The translations under genes were made by a program, and so were the position numbers. From Pyropia yezoensis (Eukaryota > Rhodophyta > Bangiophyceae > Bangiales > Bangiaceae), in the NCBI GenBank assembly GCA_009829735.1, contig CM020620.1, positions 5,970,593-6,034,592 of the forward strand: a stretch of 64,000 nucleotides of DNA, read 5' to 3'. The notes beneath the pieces are model-generated. The model made no database searches. It worked only from the letters and a program-made list of their open reading frames with translations, and was not told the origin of the DNA. Of this stretch, positions 1 to 11,813 are shown piece by piece; positions within the stretch are counted from its first letter, which is position 1; each line of letters opens with the position of its first letter.

Positions 1-314
1 GGGCGGCTGCGCCGACACGGGGCGGTCCGCCAGAGCGGGGCGGGTGGGAAAAAAGGGCGGGGGTGGACGGGTCGCCAGTATTCCCCCAGGTGCCACTGGG
101 CCCTGTTGGGCGCCCAGCCACGTCAGCCGCCACACGTGCTTCCCGCCATGTCCCTCCAGGGTGCGCACGGTTCGGGGGGGGGAGGGGGGAGGGGGACGGG
201 GGACAGTGGGGGGCTGTACGCACGGGCTGCACGGCACGCTGCCCGTGGGAGCTCGTCTTCTTCGGCGGGGCGCGGCGGGGGTGGGCGGCCGCGGGTGGCG
301 CGAGAGTAGGTTGC
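1..314. other. GC-rich flank left of the Harbinger element
   Basis: No gene is supported. The stretch is GC-rich with G-runs near 175-210, and every reading frame through it is low-complexity. It lies outside the first candidate transposon end at about 315. Confidence 0.4.
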
Positions 315-479
315 TTCACGATAAAAAGTCCTGCAGGTTTTTCTGCAGGGTGGGGACACCCGCATTGCGAGGGATCGAAAATGAACGAAAGTGACACATG
401 GGAACTGATATGGTATTGACGGTCAAAACTGGGGGCCACGAAGTCCCGAGGTCGGGTGCGGCATGAACGGGGGCTTGTG

Positions 480-900
480 CGCAGGGGGTGCGGCGGGGAG
501 GGCGCGCGGCAGGGTGGATACGTCAGGGGGGGGGTGCGGGGGGGGTGCGGCAGGGGCGCGTGGAGGGTGCGGCGGAACGGAGGGGGGGGTGCGGCAGGGG
601 CAACGGGGAGGGGGGTGCTGGAGGGGCAACGGGGGGGGGGGGGCGGCAGCCGCGCGTGAAGGCGTGCGGCCAGATGGCGGGCGGGGAGGGTGCGGCGGGG
701 GCATCGGGTGGGGGCGAGGTGCGGCAGGGGAACTTGAGGCCGCGCGGCAGAGCGACCAGAGGGGGGGGCGCCCCAAGGGGCACGGCAGGGGGCGCGGGTG
801 CGGCGCCACTCAAGTACCGCCTGAGCCCCTGCAGCCTTGCTGCGGGGGGTGCGGCAGGAGGGGGGGGGAAGGGGGCGTGGCAGGGCCCTGAGGGGATGGG
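480..900. repeat. G-rich subterminal repeats (GTGCGGC units)
   Basis: About nine copies of GTGCGGC, usually inside G-runs (for example GGGGTGCGGCAGGGG), are scattered through this segment between the candidate transposon end and the accessory gene promoter. Subterminal repeats of this sort are often transposase or helper-protein binding sites in DNA transposons; that role is inferred here. The G-runs could also form quadruplexes. Confidence 0.4.
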
Positions 901-961
901 TGTGGCCGTGCCCGGAAGAGGCGAGGGGCGCGGGGGGCCCATAAACGGACCCGTAGGCAGG

Positions 962-970
962 TGTTTATAC
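962..970 (+). promoter_or_regulatory. TATA-like element upstream of the Harbinger accessory gene
   Basis: The motif TTTATACGC lies about 125 bp before the ATG at 1094, in otherwise GC-rich sequence. It is the only clear TATA-like match in the right place, so it may set the start of the accessory transcript. Inference only. Confidence 0.35.
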
Positions 971-1093
971 GCGGTGCACGGGCGTGCCAGAGCAGCGACC
1001 GGGCACGCCGAGCGCTCCCACACACGCCGCTCGCAGCCGCACTGACCGCGATCGCCCCTCCTGCGTCTGTCCGGGTCCCCCGTTCCGTGCGCC

Positions 1094-1107
1094 ATGGAGG
1101 GGGAGAG
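1094..1107 (+). pseudogene. Harbinger accessory gene, fragment 1 (start codon and first codons)
   Basis: The ATG in the context GCGCCATGG opens a frame of 14 nt that stops abruptly at the left edge of RT-A. If RT-A and one copy of its 5-bp target duplication are removed, the frame continues without a break at 11819 into fragment 2. This shows that the retrotransposon inserted within codon 5. Fragments 2 and 3 follow at 11814-12518 and 32721-34369. Confidence 0.7.
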
Positions 1108-1470
1108 TGTACCAGTATGGTCGGCCGTATTGTGACCCTAATATTAGGGGGGCTACTTCTAATCCTTGACTTTCAATTTGAGAGTCCGTACTGGTCACGG
1201 TATCTATAAGTTACGTATGACCAGAGGGACTTGCATCTTGGGGCGGAGGGTAGTTAGTAGTGTCTCCGAGGGTTTATAACGAGGGAGCCGGCGGCGAATC
1301 CACCGCCGGCCAAGGTAGAACAACAAACCCCTCCCATTTGGGCTCTCATCTTGGTCCCGTGGCTTGCGCTCCAAGGACAGCAACCTTGGCCTCCCGGTGA
1401 CGTTGGTGCCGATCCCCCCTGGCGAGTGTTCCCTGAGAGTGGATGTGCAGCGGATACCAATTGTGCTACA
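1108..1470 (+). repeat. RT-A 5' LTR
   Basis: This is the direct repeat partner of 11451-11813. It begins TGTACCA (TGTAGCA in the 3' copy) and ends TGCTACA, so the ancestral LTR had 7-bp terminal inverted repeats. TATA-like motifs occur internally (TATCTATAAG near 1200 and TTTATAA near 1274) and could drive transcription. Confidence 0.95.
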
Positions 1471-1471
1471 T

Positions 1472-1490
1472 TGGTGGAGCAGCAGGGGAC
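1472..1490 (+). other. RT-A primer binding site
   Basis: TGGTGGAGCAGCAGGGGAC starts one base after the 5' LTR, the usual place for a tRNA primer site, and TGG pairs with a tRNA CCA end. The same sequence, with at most one change, follows the 5' LTRs of RT-B and RT-C. I cannot assign the tRNA from memory. Confidence 0.75.
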
Positions 1491-1694
1491 GGGTTTCCGT
1501 CACCCTTGTGGTGACGCCGTCTTCGGCCTTGGCACACGGATAGGGATCCAGTCCTTTTCTTGTACTCATGGTGCTGCGATCTGTTGATTGTTTTGAGTGA
1601 TTTCGTTTGACTGCGACCTACGGTTACTCTACCCCAGCTACCCCCTCGCTCTCCTATTCGTGGTGACTGTTACGTCGGTTGACTGATTGTTACT

Positions 1695-3872
1695 ATGTCT
1701 ACCCAAGAGACGGGGAACGTACATGGTGACGGATCGGCGTCGACGCCAACTCCGGAGCTGAACCCGGGAACCGGGATCGGTAACCCGATCGACAACATTG
1801 AGACGCCGATGCTCTCCGGTGCCGGATCGACGATTGGTACGGCACGGACGGCCGGGGGCGGCGGACCGCCGCAACTGTCCTCTGCCGACCTCACGCCGCC
1901 GCCACCTCTACCAGGGGACTCCCTGATGGCATCACTGGCTCACATCGAGGCCCGGTCCACCGGGCTCGACGCCCGTCAAGAGCGTACGGAGGACGCAATG
2001 GCTGTGCTGATGTCAGCACGCCATACGACGGTGCCCCGTCGTGTCCCTCCCACACCGGTACGGTTCGAACCGGCCGGACTACTTTCGGAGTCCACCAGGG
2101 TCAACCCCGGTGTTGCTACTCCTGGACAACCCCCGGATACGGCGGGTTATGGATCCAACTCGTCGGCTGAGTTGGAACGTAGCCATACGGAGCGCTACGC
2201 TCGGAGCACCCAGTGCGGGCTCCGCGGACATGACCCGGCGGATATCTACGCCGGAGCAGAGTCGGAAATGGGGGGAGGCGGTACCGTCTCGCATTACCCC
2301 ATCGACGAAGGGAGCCATGCAACTCGGGTACCCGATGCGCCGACGCCGGAAGTTCCAGCGTCACTGGTGCAAGCGATGACAGCGCAGGTTACTGCGAGCT
2401 TACTGAAGCGGATGGAGTCCGCTGAGTTTACTCATCAACTGGCCAAGCGACTGGATATCCAGGACGCGGACACGGAGATTGTCAACGAAGTCTTCAGGTC
2501 GGTACTGACTCCGGAACGTTATCGTTTGGAGGACCGCTCTACCACCGTATCGGAATCGATGCGTAATACGTCGCACCGAGCGATCCGCTCTATGCAGACC
2601 CTTATGAAGGGAGTCCCTATGTTCGGGGGCCCTAACGGACGCCCGTTGGCAGTCATTGGCTTCTTGACTAGCTTCAAGGCAGCCGCGGACAAGGCGCTCG
2701 TCAACGAGGGACTGGCGCTGAAGATCCTCCCGTTCTTTGTTGACGAACGGGTCCGAGGCATCCTCCGCCAGGCATCCCCGATGCCGGGAATGAGGGTCGC
2801 AGCCACCCCCATGGATTACCGTGGGATATTGAAGGAGCTGCTTAGCAGCTACCTCAGTGAGGACAAGTGCGAAGACCACTATCGGGCCCTTCGTACTGCC
2901 ACCGCCCAGTCCTGGGTGGATGAAGAGATGTTTGGACGCCGGATCCAAGAGCTCGACTACGAGCTGGGGAAGCTCCTCGGTGAAGGGGAACTACGGGCCA
3001 TCCTGTTCGCAGGAGTACCCAACTATGTGCGGATTTCCGCACGGGGAGCCAGTACGGCTCGGACGAACTTCAGTCGACTGATGCATATGTGCAAGTCCCC
3101 AGGGGACGCCTACCGGGTGCTACACCCGGAATGCGCCTTGGCCCCAAAGCCCAAGGGTGAGGGAGGCAATCCCAGTCTTACCCCGGTACCGAGGCAAGAG
3201 AAGGTGGAACGTACGGCCGCACCAGTTCTGGTGGCGACCGAGCAAACCCCTACGGGGGAGGAGGAACCTCTAGTCGACCAACAGGGCGACCTGCTGCTAC
3301 CGGCGACGCCGGTGATTGATGAGCACGGTACAGTGGCGTACATCGCCCCGGCTGGGACCCAGTTCCAATTTAACGAGGGAGCGGGACGGCGCGTCCCGTA
3401 TGTGCGGACTACGGGTTATGCCCCGGTTACGGGTAGCCCCCACCAACCCCTGCCGACCTGGGCAGTACGTACGGAGGCACCTCCGCACATCGCGGGTAGA
3501 CCCAACCGGTTGGGGGATTCCATGTTCCTGTTGGCACCGGGACCCAAGGCCTACCAAGGGGCGGGCACTCGGGCGCCTGAGGCAGGCAACCGGACCTATG
3601 GAGCCAACCCGACGCGGACGCCCGGGACGGCCGGCACGTCCGGATGCTTGTTGTGCGGAGACCCCCAACTCTGGGTTTCCGCATGCCCACTCATCCCGGA
3701 GGAGTCTCGACGGGCAGCGGCGCAACGCAAGGCATCCATGGGTGGGTATCCCGCCCGAGGCCCGGCACCGGGTAGGCAACAAGCTCCAGGAGGAGTACTG
3801 GCAGTCGAGGAGGCACCCCCTCTCTCGGATGTCCCGGAGAACAGTACCCGGCCGAGCACGGGAAACGAGTAA
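1695..3872 (+). CDS. RT-A Gag polyprotein
   Basis: A 725-aa structural protein predicted to form the retrotransposon particle and bind its RNA. The ATG at 1695 matches the start used in RT-B. The protein has a low-complexity N-terminal third, a conserved central region that is nearly identical to RT-B, and a C-terminal zinc knuckle. The knuckle reads CLLCGDPQLWVSAC: the metal-binding histidine of CX2CX4HX4C, present in RT-B, is leucine here, so RNA binding is probably impaired. The stop TAA is preceded by the GGGAAAC frameshift heptamer. Confidence 0.88.
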   Translation: MSTQETGNVHGDGSASTPTPELNPGTGIGNPIDNIETPMLSGAGSTIGTARTAGGGGPPQLSSADLTPPPPLPGDSLMASLAHIEARSTGLDARQERTEDAMAVLMSARHTTVPRRVPPTPVRFEPAGLLSESTRVNPGVATPGQPPDTAGYGSNSSAELERSHTERYARSTQCGLRGHDPADIYAGAESEMGGGGTVSHYPIDEGSHATRVPDAPTPEVPASLVQAMTAQVTASLLKRMESAEFTHQLAKRLDIQDADTEIVNEVFRSVLTPERYRLEDRSTTVSESMRNTSHRAIRSMQTLMKGVPMFGGPNGRPLAVIGFLTSFKAAADKALVNEGLALKILPFFVDERVRGILRQASPMPGMRVAATPMDYRGILKELLSSYLSEDKCEDHYRALRTATAQSWVDEEMFGRRIQELDYELGKLLGEGELRAILFAGVPNYVRISARGASTARTNFSRLMHMCKSPGDAYRVLHPECALAPKPKGEGGNPSLTPVPRQEKVERTAAPVLVATEQTPTGEEEPLVDQQGDLLLPATPVIDEHGTVAYIAPAGTQFQFNEGAGRRVPYVRTTGYAPVTGSPHQPLPTWAVRTEAPPHIAGRPNRLGDSMFLLAPGPKAYQGAGTRAPEAGNRTYGANPTRTPGTAGTSGCLLCGDPQLWVSACPLIPEESRRAAAQRKASMGGYPARGPAPGRQQAPGGVLAVEEAPPLSDVPENSTRPSTGNE
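3860..3866 (+). promoter_or_regulatory. Predicted -1 ribosomal frameshift site (GGGAAAC)
   Basis: The heptamer is phased in the gag frame as G GGA AAC, one codon before the gag stop (GAG TAA). A -1 slip here enters the pol frame exactly. The same heptamer in the same phase ends gag in RT-B and RT-C. A possible 6-bp stem (CGGGGT with ACCCCG) lies downstream. Confidence 0.7.
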
Positions 3873-6800
3873 GAGGAAGGACGACGCGGGGTCGCTGGGG
3901 TAACCCAAGCAAGCCACCCCGGACGGCCGCGGGGAAAGCCCCACGGAGAGCGCGGTTGAGCCGACGCCGCATCAACCCCCGGGTACACCTTCCGGCCCCG
4001 ACGACACGGCGTCAGGGGATCGATGCCCAACCTCCAAGGTTGGGAGGAGAGGACGGGAAGCCCCGTCACATGGAACCAGACAAGGGCCCTGTTCAGGATG
4101 CCCGAGCCACACCTGATATCGGTGTAGGCCACGTACTGTTCACCTTGGAGAACCTCAAGGTATCAGCCACACTGGGGGTTGACCCCCAGTCGACCCGGTC
4201 GTTTTAGCCCGTACTGGATACAGGGGCTGGACCCCACTTGATCCGGAAAGATACCCTCCCGGACAAGTGGCTCCCGCGAGTCAGAGATGCTCGGGGACCC
4301 ACGATCAAGGATGCGAATGGTCGTCTCATTCGTACGACCGCAGCGATGTCGCTGCAGGTCACCATCGGGGAGCCCACTACGGAAGTTGACTTCCTGGTGT
4401 GTGAGACTCTATCTGTGCCCTGCATACTGGGGTGCACCTTCATCAACGTTCACGTGGATGCAATCCGGCCGGGCCGGAGGACCGTCGAGCTGCAAGAGGC
4501 CGACGGGACGAAGAGAGGACAGACAGCTATCGTCAGGGACCTGACGTTACAAGGGAGCCACGTTAGCGTGGCTGAGGTATACGCCAACGTAGAACCGAAG
4601 ACACTCCGGCTGGCCAAGCGGACTCGCTTTGAGCCGCTATCGGAGACCGTCCTCCCGGTTAACTGTGACCTTGCAGGCTTCTGCAGAGTCCAGTCCAATC
4701 TACGAACCTACAAGCGCCATGGGTTGACCATGGCCAATGGTATCGTAGACCTCCCAGCGGGGGGGTCATCACTGTTGGTGATGGCGAACTATCGCCGTAA
4801 GGCAGTCACCCTCCCGAAGGGAACTATCCTTGGGATTGCCGAGCTCTACGAAGGAGATATCCCTACCCCTGACAAGGAAGGTCAAGTGGAACCACTTGAG
4901 GTGCTGGCGGTCGCCGAGACCACCGAGCGGCAGCAACCCGATGACGGGAAACCTAACCCATCGGCGGCTCCGGCGGACATGCCGCCAAAGGACCAAGAAG
5001 CCTTGAAGGCACTGGCCGAGGCTGACCTCGACCACCTTCCCCCTTCGGTAGCTGAAGGGGTACGACGGTTGCTAAGAATGCATGAAGTCATGTGGACCGG
5101 TGGGGCGCTGGGTACCACTGGGGCAACCCAGCACCGTATAGACCTGGTACCAGGTGCTCGACCAGCGCGGTCGCAACCGCATCGTGTGGGACCTATGCAA
5201 CGAAAGATCGTTGATGGAGAAGTGAAGAGGATGAGCGAAGCTAAGTTGATCCGACCTTCGATGTCGGAGTGGGGCGCCCCAGTCGTTATCGTACCGAAGA
5301 AGGATCAGACCCTTCGGTTTTGCATCGATTATCGACGCCTCAACTTGGTTACCAAGAATGACTCATACCCTTTACCAAGGATGGACGAGTGCATCGACTC
5401 GCTGGGGGAGGCCACAGTGTTCACCACTATCGACTGCAATGCTGGGTACTGGCAGATCCCAGTTGCGGAAGAGGATATCCCCAAGACGGCGTTCGTCTGT
5501 CACAGTGGCGTGTACGAGTTCCTAAGGATGCCTTTCGGATTGTCCAACGCCCCCGCCACATTCCAACGGGCCATCGACATTATACTGTCGGAAGTTAAGT
5601 GGCGGAACTGCCTGGTGTACTTGGACGACGTCATCGTCTTCTCGCGTAACATGGATGACCATGTGCAACATGTCGACGAGGTACTCACCCTCTTGCGGAA
5701 CGCCGGGGAAACCCTGCGCCTCAAGAAGTACGCCTTCTTCCAGCAGACAGTCGAGTATCTGGGTCACCAGATCACACCAGGTAAACTGGGAGTGCTCGAA
5801 GCTAATACCCGGGCACTCCGGGATGCGCAATACCCAACCACCCAGACACAGCTGAAAAGCTTCCTGGGGATGTGCAACGTATACCGACGGTTCGTCAAGG
5901 ACTTCGCTCGTATAGCCAAACCGTTAACGGTTCTGACAAGCAGTGCCTTGCCAAAGGTACTCCAACCTCCCTCAACAAGCGAGGGAGAGGCATTCGAGCT
6001 GCTCAAGCAAGCTCTGCTAGGTCCACCCGTGCTTGCGTTGCCGCGAAGACGCGGGACCCTTGTCATCGACGGCGATGCCTGCGACACCCAATTGAGATGC
6101 ACCCTGCTACAGGGAGAGATCATCATCGGTACCGATAATGCTATCCCGGACCTACATCCGGTAGGGTACTTCAGCCGGACACTCAACCCGGCTGAGCGTA
6201 ACTATAGTGCCACCGAGCGCGAGTGCCTCGGATTCATATGGGCAGTGCAACTGCTCCGGCCATACCTGGAAGGTTCCAGGTTCATCGTAAGGTCCGACCA
6301 CGAACCCCTACGATGGCTTCTCAACCTTGGTGACAAGAGTTCCGACAGCCACGGTCGGCTAGCCCGGTGGAGGCTGAAGATGGCCGAGCACGACTACCGG
6401 ACCATATATAAGGCCGGCTCCACCCATCATCTGGGGGACGCGCTGTCGCGACTCGATACCCCAAGCGGAGATACCCGACAGGTGGACGAAGACATCCCGG
6501 TGTTCCCGGTGTGCATGGTGGGTAATGCTACCCAAGGTATGGTTGACCATACCATGGCACACCTTGCGTGCTCATTAACCCTCGCGGACTTCCGCGAGGC
6601 ACAGTCCAATGACGATGACTGTAAACGCCATCGTGCTAACCTCCTGGCCGGCACGGCCGGCATCTTCTCCGAGAACGAGGACGGACTCATATATCGGCGG
6701 GCACCCGCCGATGGACGGCATCAGGTCGTGGTTCCCGTGTCCCTACGGCAGGCCGTCATAAAACGAGAACACGAGAACCCCACAGCCGGACACCCGTGGG

Positions 6801-8047
6801 GTTCGCGCATGTTCGCAGCCTTGCGAAGGTTCTTCTACTGGCCAGCTATGGCTGTCGACGAAATCGACCACGTGCGGGGATGCCACCCGTGTGCACGGAA
6901 TCGCATGAGTCTTCATAGGCGGGCATCCGCGATGAAACTGTTCCCCCCAGACGGGCCCAACGAGCAAGTCGCTATCGACATACTCGGGCCGCTTCCGGTA
7001 ACGGAAGAAGGGAACAGGTACATCCTGGTCATGTCGGACCGCTTTACTAAGCTGTCACGGGCAGTAGCAATCCCGAACGATACGGCCTACACGATCATGA
7101 ACGCAGTGGTTGACCACTGGATCAGTGCTTACGGAGTAATGAAGCAACTCCTCTCCGATAACGGAGCAAACCTTACGTCAGCATTCTGCACTAAGGTCCT
7201 GGGCATGTTCGGCATCGAACCCCGTCGGGCCTCCGACTACCACCCGCAATCCAACGGGCAGGTGGAGCGGTTCAACCGCACCATCGTCAATATGCTCCAA
7301 TGCTATGTGGCGGAGCACACGAAGACGTGGGACAGGCATCTGTCCGTCTTGACCCTGGCATACAATGCCAGGCCCCACCGAAGTACCAATATTGCACCAC
7401 TGGAATGGGTCATGCCAATGGGCGTCGGGAACCTGACGCTGCCACCGGGCAGGTGCACTCGGTATGACATACCGAAGAGCCGACCGGCCGAGCGGATCCA
7501 CTTAGCTCGGTTGGCCAAGCTATCGTGGATGATACCCAAGCTCAAGGGTGCCCTTGACCGTACACAACTTCGATACAAGAAGAACTTTGACGCCCGGTTA
7601 CTGGTACGCAACGCAACCCTGGTAAGAGGTGACTGGGTCTACATCAGACACCAGAAGTTCCGAGGGAACAAGCTTATGCAACCGGTCAAGGGACCGTACC
7701 AGATCTTACACAGAGATGATCACTCTGTCATCCTACCCTCCGATACGGAGATACAACGCATCAACCTCAATGATGTGACACCTGCTCCGAAGCCGGAACA
7801 GCCTCAGCAGGTACCGGCTGGGTTGCTACACGAAGCTCTTACAACCCACCGGTCAGATGACCCGGTGGGACCGGATGGGATTCCAAACCAAGTAGAGAGC
7901 GTGGTCGGACACACCGACCCGGACCTACCAGGACCCCGGTACGTCAAGGTTATGTGGGTCGGATACGACTCGCCCACCTGGGATCAGGCGGCGAATATAC
8001 CCCGCCAACTCCTCATGCCTTACATGAGGCGACGACGCCTATTGTAA
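3866..8047 (+). pseudogene. RT-A Pol polyprotein (protease, RT, RNase H, integrase, chromodomain), interrupted
   Basis: In the frame entered by the -1 slip, coding sequence runs to an in-frame TAG at 4205-4207. It then continues open to 8047 (first downstream ATG at 4238). The stop falls just before the aspartic protease motif DTGAG; RT-B has tyrosine codons there. Past it come the reverse transcriptase with YLDD at 5618-5629, RNase H, a zinc-binding integrase with D, D and E residues, and a C-terminal chromodomain-like segment ending in arginines. The ATG used or available at the start of RT-B pol is ACG here. Full-length Pol cannot be made, although the RT-to-integrase part is open. Confidence 0.88.
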
Positions 8048-8124
8048 CAACCCAACCGACACCGACTTCGGCTGTTGGGGGGTGAGGCTTATACCTACTA
8101 AGTAGGGTGTCACATGGACTCGGC

Positions 8125-8297
8125 AACACTTAGGTTCACTAAGTTGGAGCGGACTTAGGCAAACTAAGTAAGCTACTGACTTTTACAAGTTTCCTTGAAG
8201 GAGATGACTAACTCCAATAATTTCAAAGTAACCCAAGGCTTACACCAAGGTTAACCTTCATCCATGGGGCAAGTGACGGACCAAGAAGGTTGACCTT
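8125..8297. repeat. RT-A hairpin cluster between pol and antisense ORF3
   Basis: Two CTTAG...CTAAG inverted repeats lie at about 8125-8171. They are followed by the 12-bp palindrome AAGGTTAACCTT (8247-8258) and the imperfect palindrome AAGGTTGACCTT (8286-8297). RT-B has the same hairpins in the same order but with other copy numbers and other stem sequences. They lie between the ends of two convergent genes, so a role in transcript ending is plausible. Confidence 0.6.
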
Positions 8298-8497
8298 CAT
8301 GAGTATTAACCAACCAGGATGGGTTGGGGGATGTGGGAAAGAACCGAGGCAAGCCACGACTAAGTCAGACGGGGTGCTCCCCAATGGCAGGTATTGGTAT
8401 CATGCAAACGCCCCAGCGGGGGATGAGTTTATACTCACTACTACCCGGTCCCCATAAGGGTCACCGGGGCCCTCTCCCTCACAAACAATAGCACTCC

Positions 8498-10865
8498 TCA
8501 GTGGGTAGGCCCACTGCCCGAGGGAGGCCACTCACGCGTAAGCGCGTACACCTCCATGCTTCACCGGTCGGCAATCTCACGACGGTCAATCACCCGAGTT
8601 ACCTCGGTGCATAGCTGAACGAGGGTGCTGCGGCCGGCCTCCACGTCTGTCAGAGCGGACTGGAGACGGTCCAGCACGCCGCCAAAGCAACCCGCGGACC
8701 CAATCAGCGCAGCACCTGGCGGGATGTCCCCCCAGCTAACAGAGAGACCCTCCCGCATCGCGCGGGCAACAAGGGCGTCAACGCCCTCATACCAGAGACG
8801 GGGACCCCGTCAGGCATAACAGGGGCAGGAGGGGACACGGGCGCAGCCAGAGGAGCCACAGGAGCCGACACGGCTACCACCGGAGCCGGTGGCACCTGAT
8901 ACGAGGCCCGGTAGGACCCTACTGAGGGAGCTCCACCGTAAGCCCGGCGGGGCTCGGCCCGTCGACGGGACACCTCACGCTCCCCACCCGCAGAGCCCCA
9001 CTCTAGGGGACGACGGGCAACCGCCGCCGGCATCGGGTTACCGAACCACGGAGCAAGGACCTGAAGAGGGTCATGGATAAAGATGGGAATACCCAGGTCA
9101 GCAACAGCCTCGGTGGACGCCCACCCATGGCAACTGGGCTCACCCGGCTGCGTACGCCGGACACGCAACGAGTGACGAGGCAAGGGGGAAGCCCCAGCCT
9201 GCGGGTCCCGGTACGGGGGAAGGGCCAACACCCCAGCCCAGTTCACGGCATCGTGAACAGCCAGCAGGGCCTCGAACTCCCGGGCCAACCCGGTCTTGGC
9301 CGCTATCATGTCCACACCCAACTGCGCGATGTGCCGAGGGACACCCGTCGGAAGATGAAACAGGCGCCCCTGCCGGCGGTCGGACAGCAGTAAGGAGGAC
9401 GCCTGCCCGAGGGTAACCTCAAGGGTGAAGGTACCCTGCAACGGGTGGACCGGCCGGGAGGCCAACACACTCCCGAAGTATCGGAAACAGGAGCCGGTGT
9501 CAAACCGGAAAGCAGGGGCGGGTTCCCACCCCTCCTGACACAGAGGCGGGCGCACGGCAGTGTATACCGGCGCGCGACCGTTACCGGTCTGCAACGCACA
9601 CGTTATATCGGTGCGGAACGCATCCGCCATGACACCATGGTTGCGTCGCCAGCTCGACGCTGACTTCAACGCCGCCATAGGCGGGTCAGAGCCGTCAACG
9701 TCAGGTACGGGGATACCCCCGGGAAGTACTCGAACCCGGGATACCGGCCGGTATCACCCACCGTCTCCCCAAACGCAATTGGCTCCGCCGCCGCCGCAAT
9801 CCTCCGAGCACTAGCCGGGTAGTCAACCTCCCGCGGCAACGCGGGGGCAATCAAGTCGCATATCCCAAAGGCGGAGTCGAGGTAGACCTCACCCCGCCCA
9901 ATCCGGGTGCGCCAGAGCTGCGCATGCCGGTCATCCGGCTGGCTCAGGATCCACTGATGCTCCACCCGGACCGCGTTCGGCTGGTTGACCAGCCGCACCA
10001 ACTCCCGCTCCCAACTCGGGTCCACCTTGACGCGCCGGGAGGTCTCTCCAGGAAGACGCGGCTCGTGGAAGTCCACCCGCATCCGCCCAGCGGACTCCAC
10101 CGACTCCTGCACAGTCAGGCCTCGAACCCGAGCCACCAAGTCGGACATCGACATAGCGGGTTGACCCGCCGCCAAGGCGACACCGCCACCCAAATGGGCA
10201 GCCCGGGCAGGACCAGGAAGAGTAGGGGGCGCCGGGGGAAGCCCCACCGGCAGATGGGCCGGCCCCGGCCGAGCACGGGGCCGAGGAGGAAGAAGAAGGT
10301 CGGGCGCCCGCCCGGAGTAACTCCCGGAGTCCACGGCCATCGGGGTAAATACTTCTTGACCACCAGGGGTCCGCGGCACCGCGGGTAGAGCACTGCCGCC
10401 ACCCGGGCCCGACGCGGGCCCCACGGGGGCAGCAGCAGAAGACCCTTTACCCGCTGCCGGGGACACACCAACCGGGCGGGCACCCGCGCCGTCTTGACCC
10501 GCCGGCTCGGCCGGGGTGCGGCCACGACCATCCGACACGCCGGCGACGCCGACTTGAGGTAGAGCCGCGCCGGCACCGGCGACAGAAGCCATCCGAACCG
10601 CCGGAGGAGTAGCGGTAGAGGCCATTGCTGCGCGCGGTTGCCCACCACCCGACGGAGCCATCGTGCCGCTGCACATGGACGACAATCCGCCCGGCGCACC
10701 TTCCGGGGCCACACGAACGGTCACCCGGTCGTCCTCGTCCTCCGAAGAGCTCGCTAAGAAGCACTCGGCGGCTGTGGCAGAGACGGGGGCGTCGTCCACC
10801 ATCACCTCTTCCTCCTCTCCAAGCAGCAGGTCTTCCTCGCCCCCGGGTACCTGGGGGTCCGACAT
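8498..10865 (-). pseudogene. RT-A antisense ORF3 (degenerate)
   Basis: Homologue of the intact 815-aa ORF3 of RT-B, read on the strand opposite gag and pol. The start at 10865 matches the RT-B start (MSDPQV against MSYPQV). Comparison with RT-B shows two single-base deletions, near 8806 and near 9687, and a Trp-to-stop change at 8561-8563, so the product is truncated. Pieces between the breaks remain very similar to RT-B, including the acidic N-terminus, proline-rich middle and globular C-terminal half. Function unknown. Confidence 0.8.
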
Positions 10866-11438
10866 GGTGAAACCGGGGTAGCAGGGGCAACCCGTGCCGA
10901 AAAGCCGCAGCCGGCTCGACCCGGTACAAGGAACGCTCCCGCGGACGAGCCTGGAAAGCGCCGGCACCCGCGCCTATAGCCACACAGCTCGGCACGAGCG
11001 ATACGGCAGCGCGGGACGACCCGCGCCAGCCGAGCTACGAGGGCCCTCCACCCAGGCACCTGGAACGGGGCCACGCCCCCCCACACGGGGTAACCAGGGG
11101 GGTCACCCCCAACCGCCCCCACGCAACGCGGGCAACCCCCGCCACCCACTCAATCGTCTCACGAGAGGGCCCCCCTACCACCAGACGCCTGGTGGCGGAT
11201 CCGCTTGCACCACCCCTCGGAAAGGGGGGTCGTGAACAGAAACCCGCATCGGGAATTCAACGGTCCGGAAAACGGATCGTGTGTGTATCACACAAAGGGG
11301 GGCACCCCCCTCAGACAGCCTCGAAAAGGGGTGTCTGTCGCGACAGGGCGCAAAGCCCCACCCGACTGGTAAACGGTCACGCGACACACTTACATTCGGA
11401 AAGCCGAATGCAACTCGACCCGAGGACGGGCCGAATCT

Positions 11439-11448
11439 AAGGGGGGGA
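11439..11448 (+). other. RT-A polypurine tract
   Basis: AAGGGGGGGA lies two bases before the 3' LTR, the expected position for plus-strand DNA priming. RT-B has the identical tract at 30499-30508. Confidence 0.8.
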
Positions 11449-11450
11449 TA

Positions 11451-11813
11451 TGTAGCAATATGGTCGGCCGTATTGTGACCCTAATATTAGGGGGGCTACT
11501 TCTAATCCTTGACTTTCAATTTGAGAGTCCGTACTGGTCACGGTATCTATAAGTTACGTATGACCAGAGGGACATGCATCTTGGGGCGGAGGGTAGTTAG
11601 TAGTGTCTCCGAAGGTTTATAACGACGGGGCCGGCGGCGAATCCACCGCCGGCCAAGGTAGAACAACAAACCCCTCCCATTTGGGCTCTCATCTTGGCCC
11701 CGTGGCTTGCGCTCCAAGGACAGCAACCTTGGCCTCCCGGTGACGTTGGTGCCGATCCTCCCTGGCGAGTGCTCCCTGAGAGTGGACGTGCAGCGGATAC
11801 CTATTGTGCTACA
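11451..11813 (+). repeat. RT-A 3' LTR
   Basis: The 363-bp direct repeat of 1108-1470, beginning TGTAGCA and ending TGCTACA. About 11 mismatches separate the two copies. It is followed by GAGAG, the second copy of the target-site duplication. Confidence 0.95.

Larger units (their letters stand above)
1108..11813 (+). mobile_element. RT-A: chromoviral Ty3/gypsy LTR retrotransposon (decayed)
   Basis: A 10,706-bp element with 363-bp LTRs (1108-1470 and 11451-11813) that start TGTA and end TGCTACA. It is flanked by the 5-bp duplication GAGAG (1103-1107 and 11814-11818). Internal order is primer site, gag, pol with chromodomain, an antisense ORF3, then a polypurine tract. The LTRs differ at about 11 positions, so it is older than RT-B of the same family. 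Damage includes a stop before the protease, loss of the pol ATG seen in RT-B, a lost zinc-knuckle histidine, and frameshifts plus a nonsense codon in ORF3. Confidence 0.95.
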
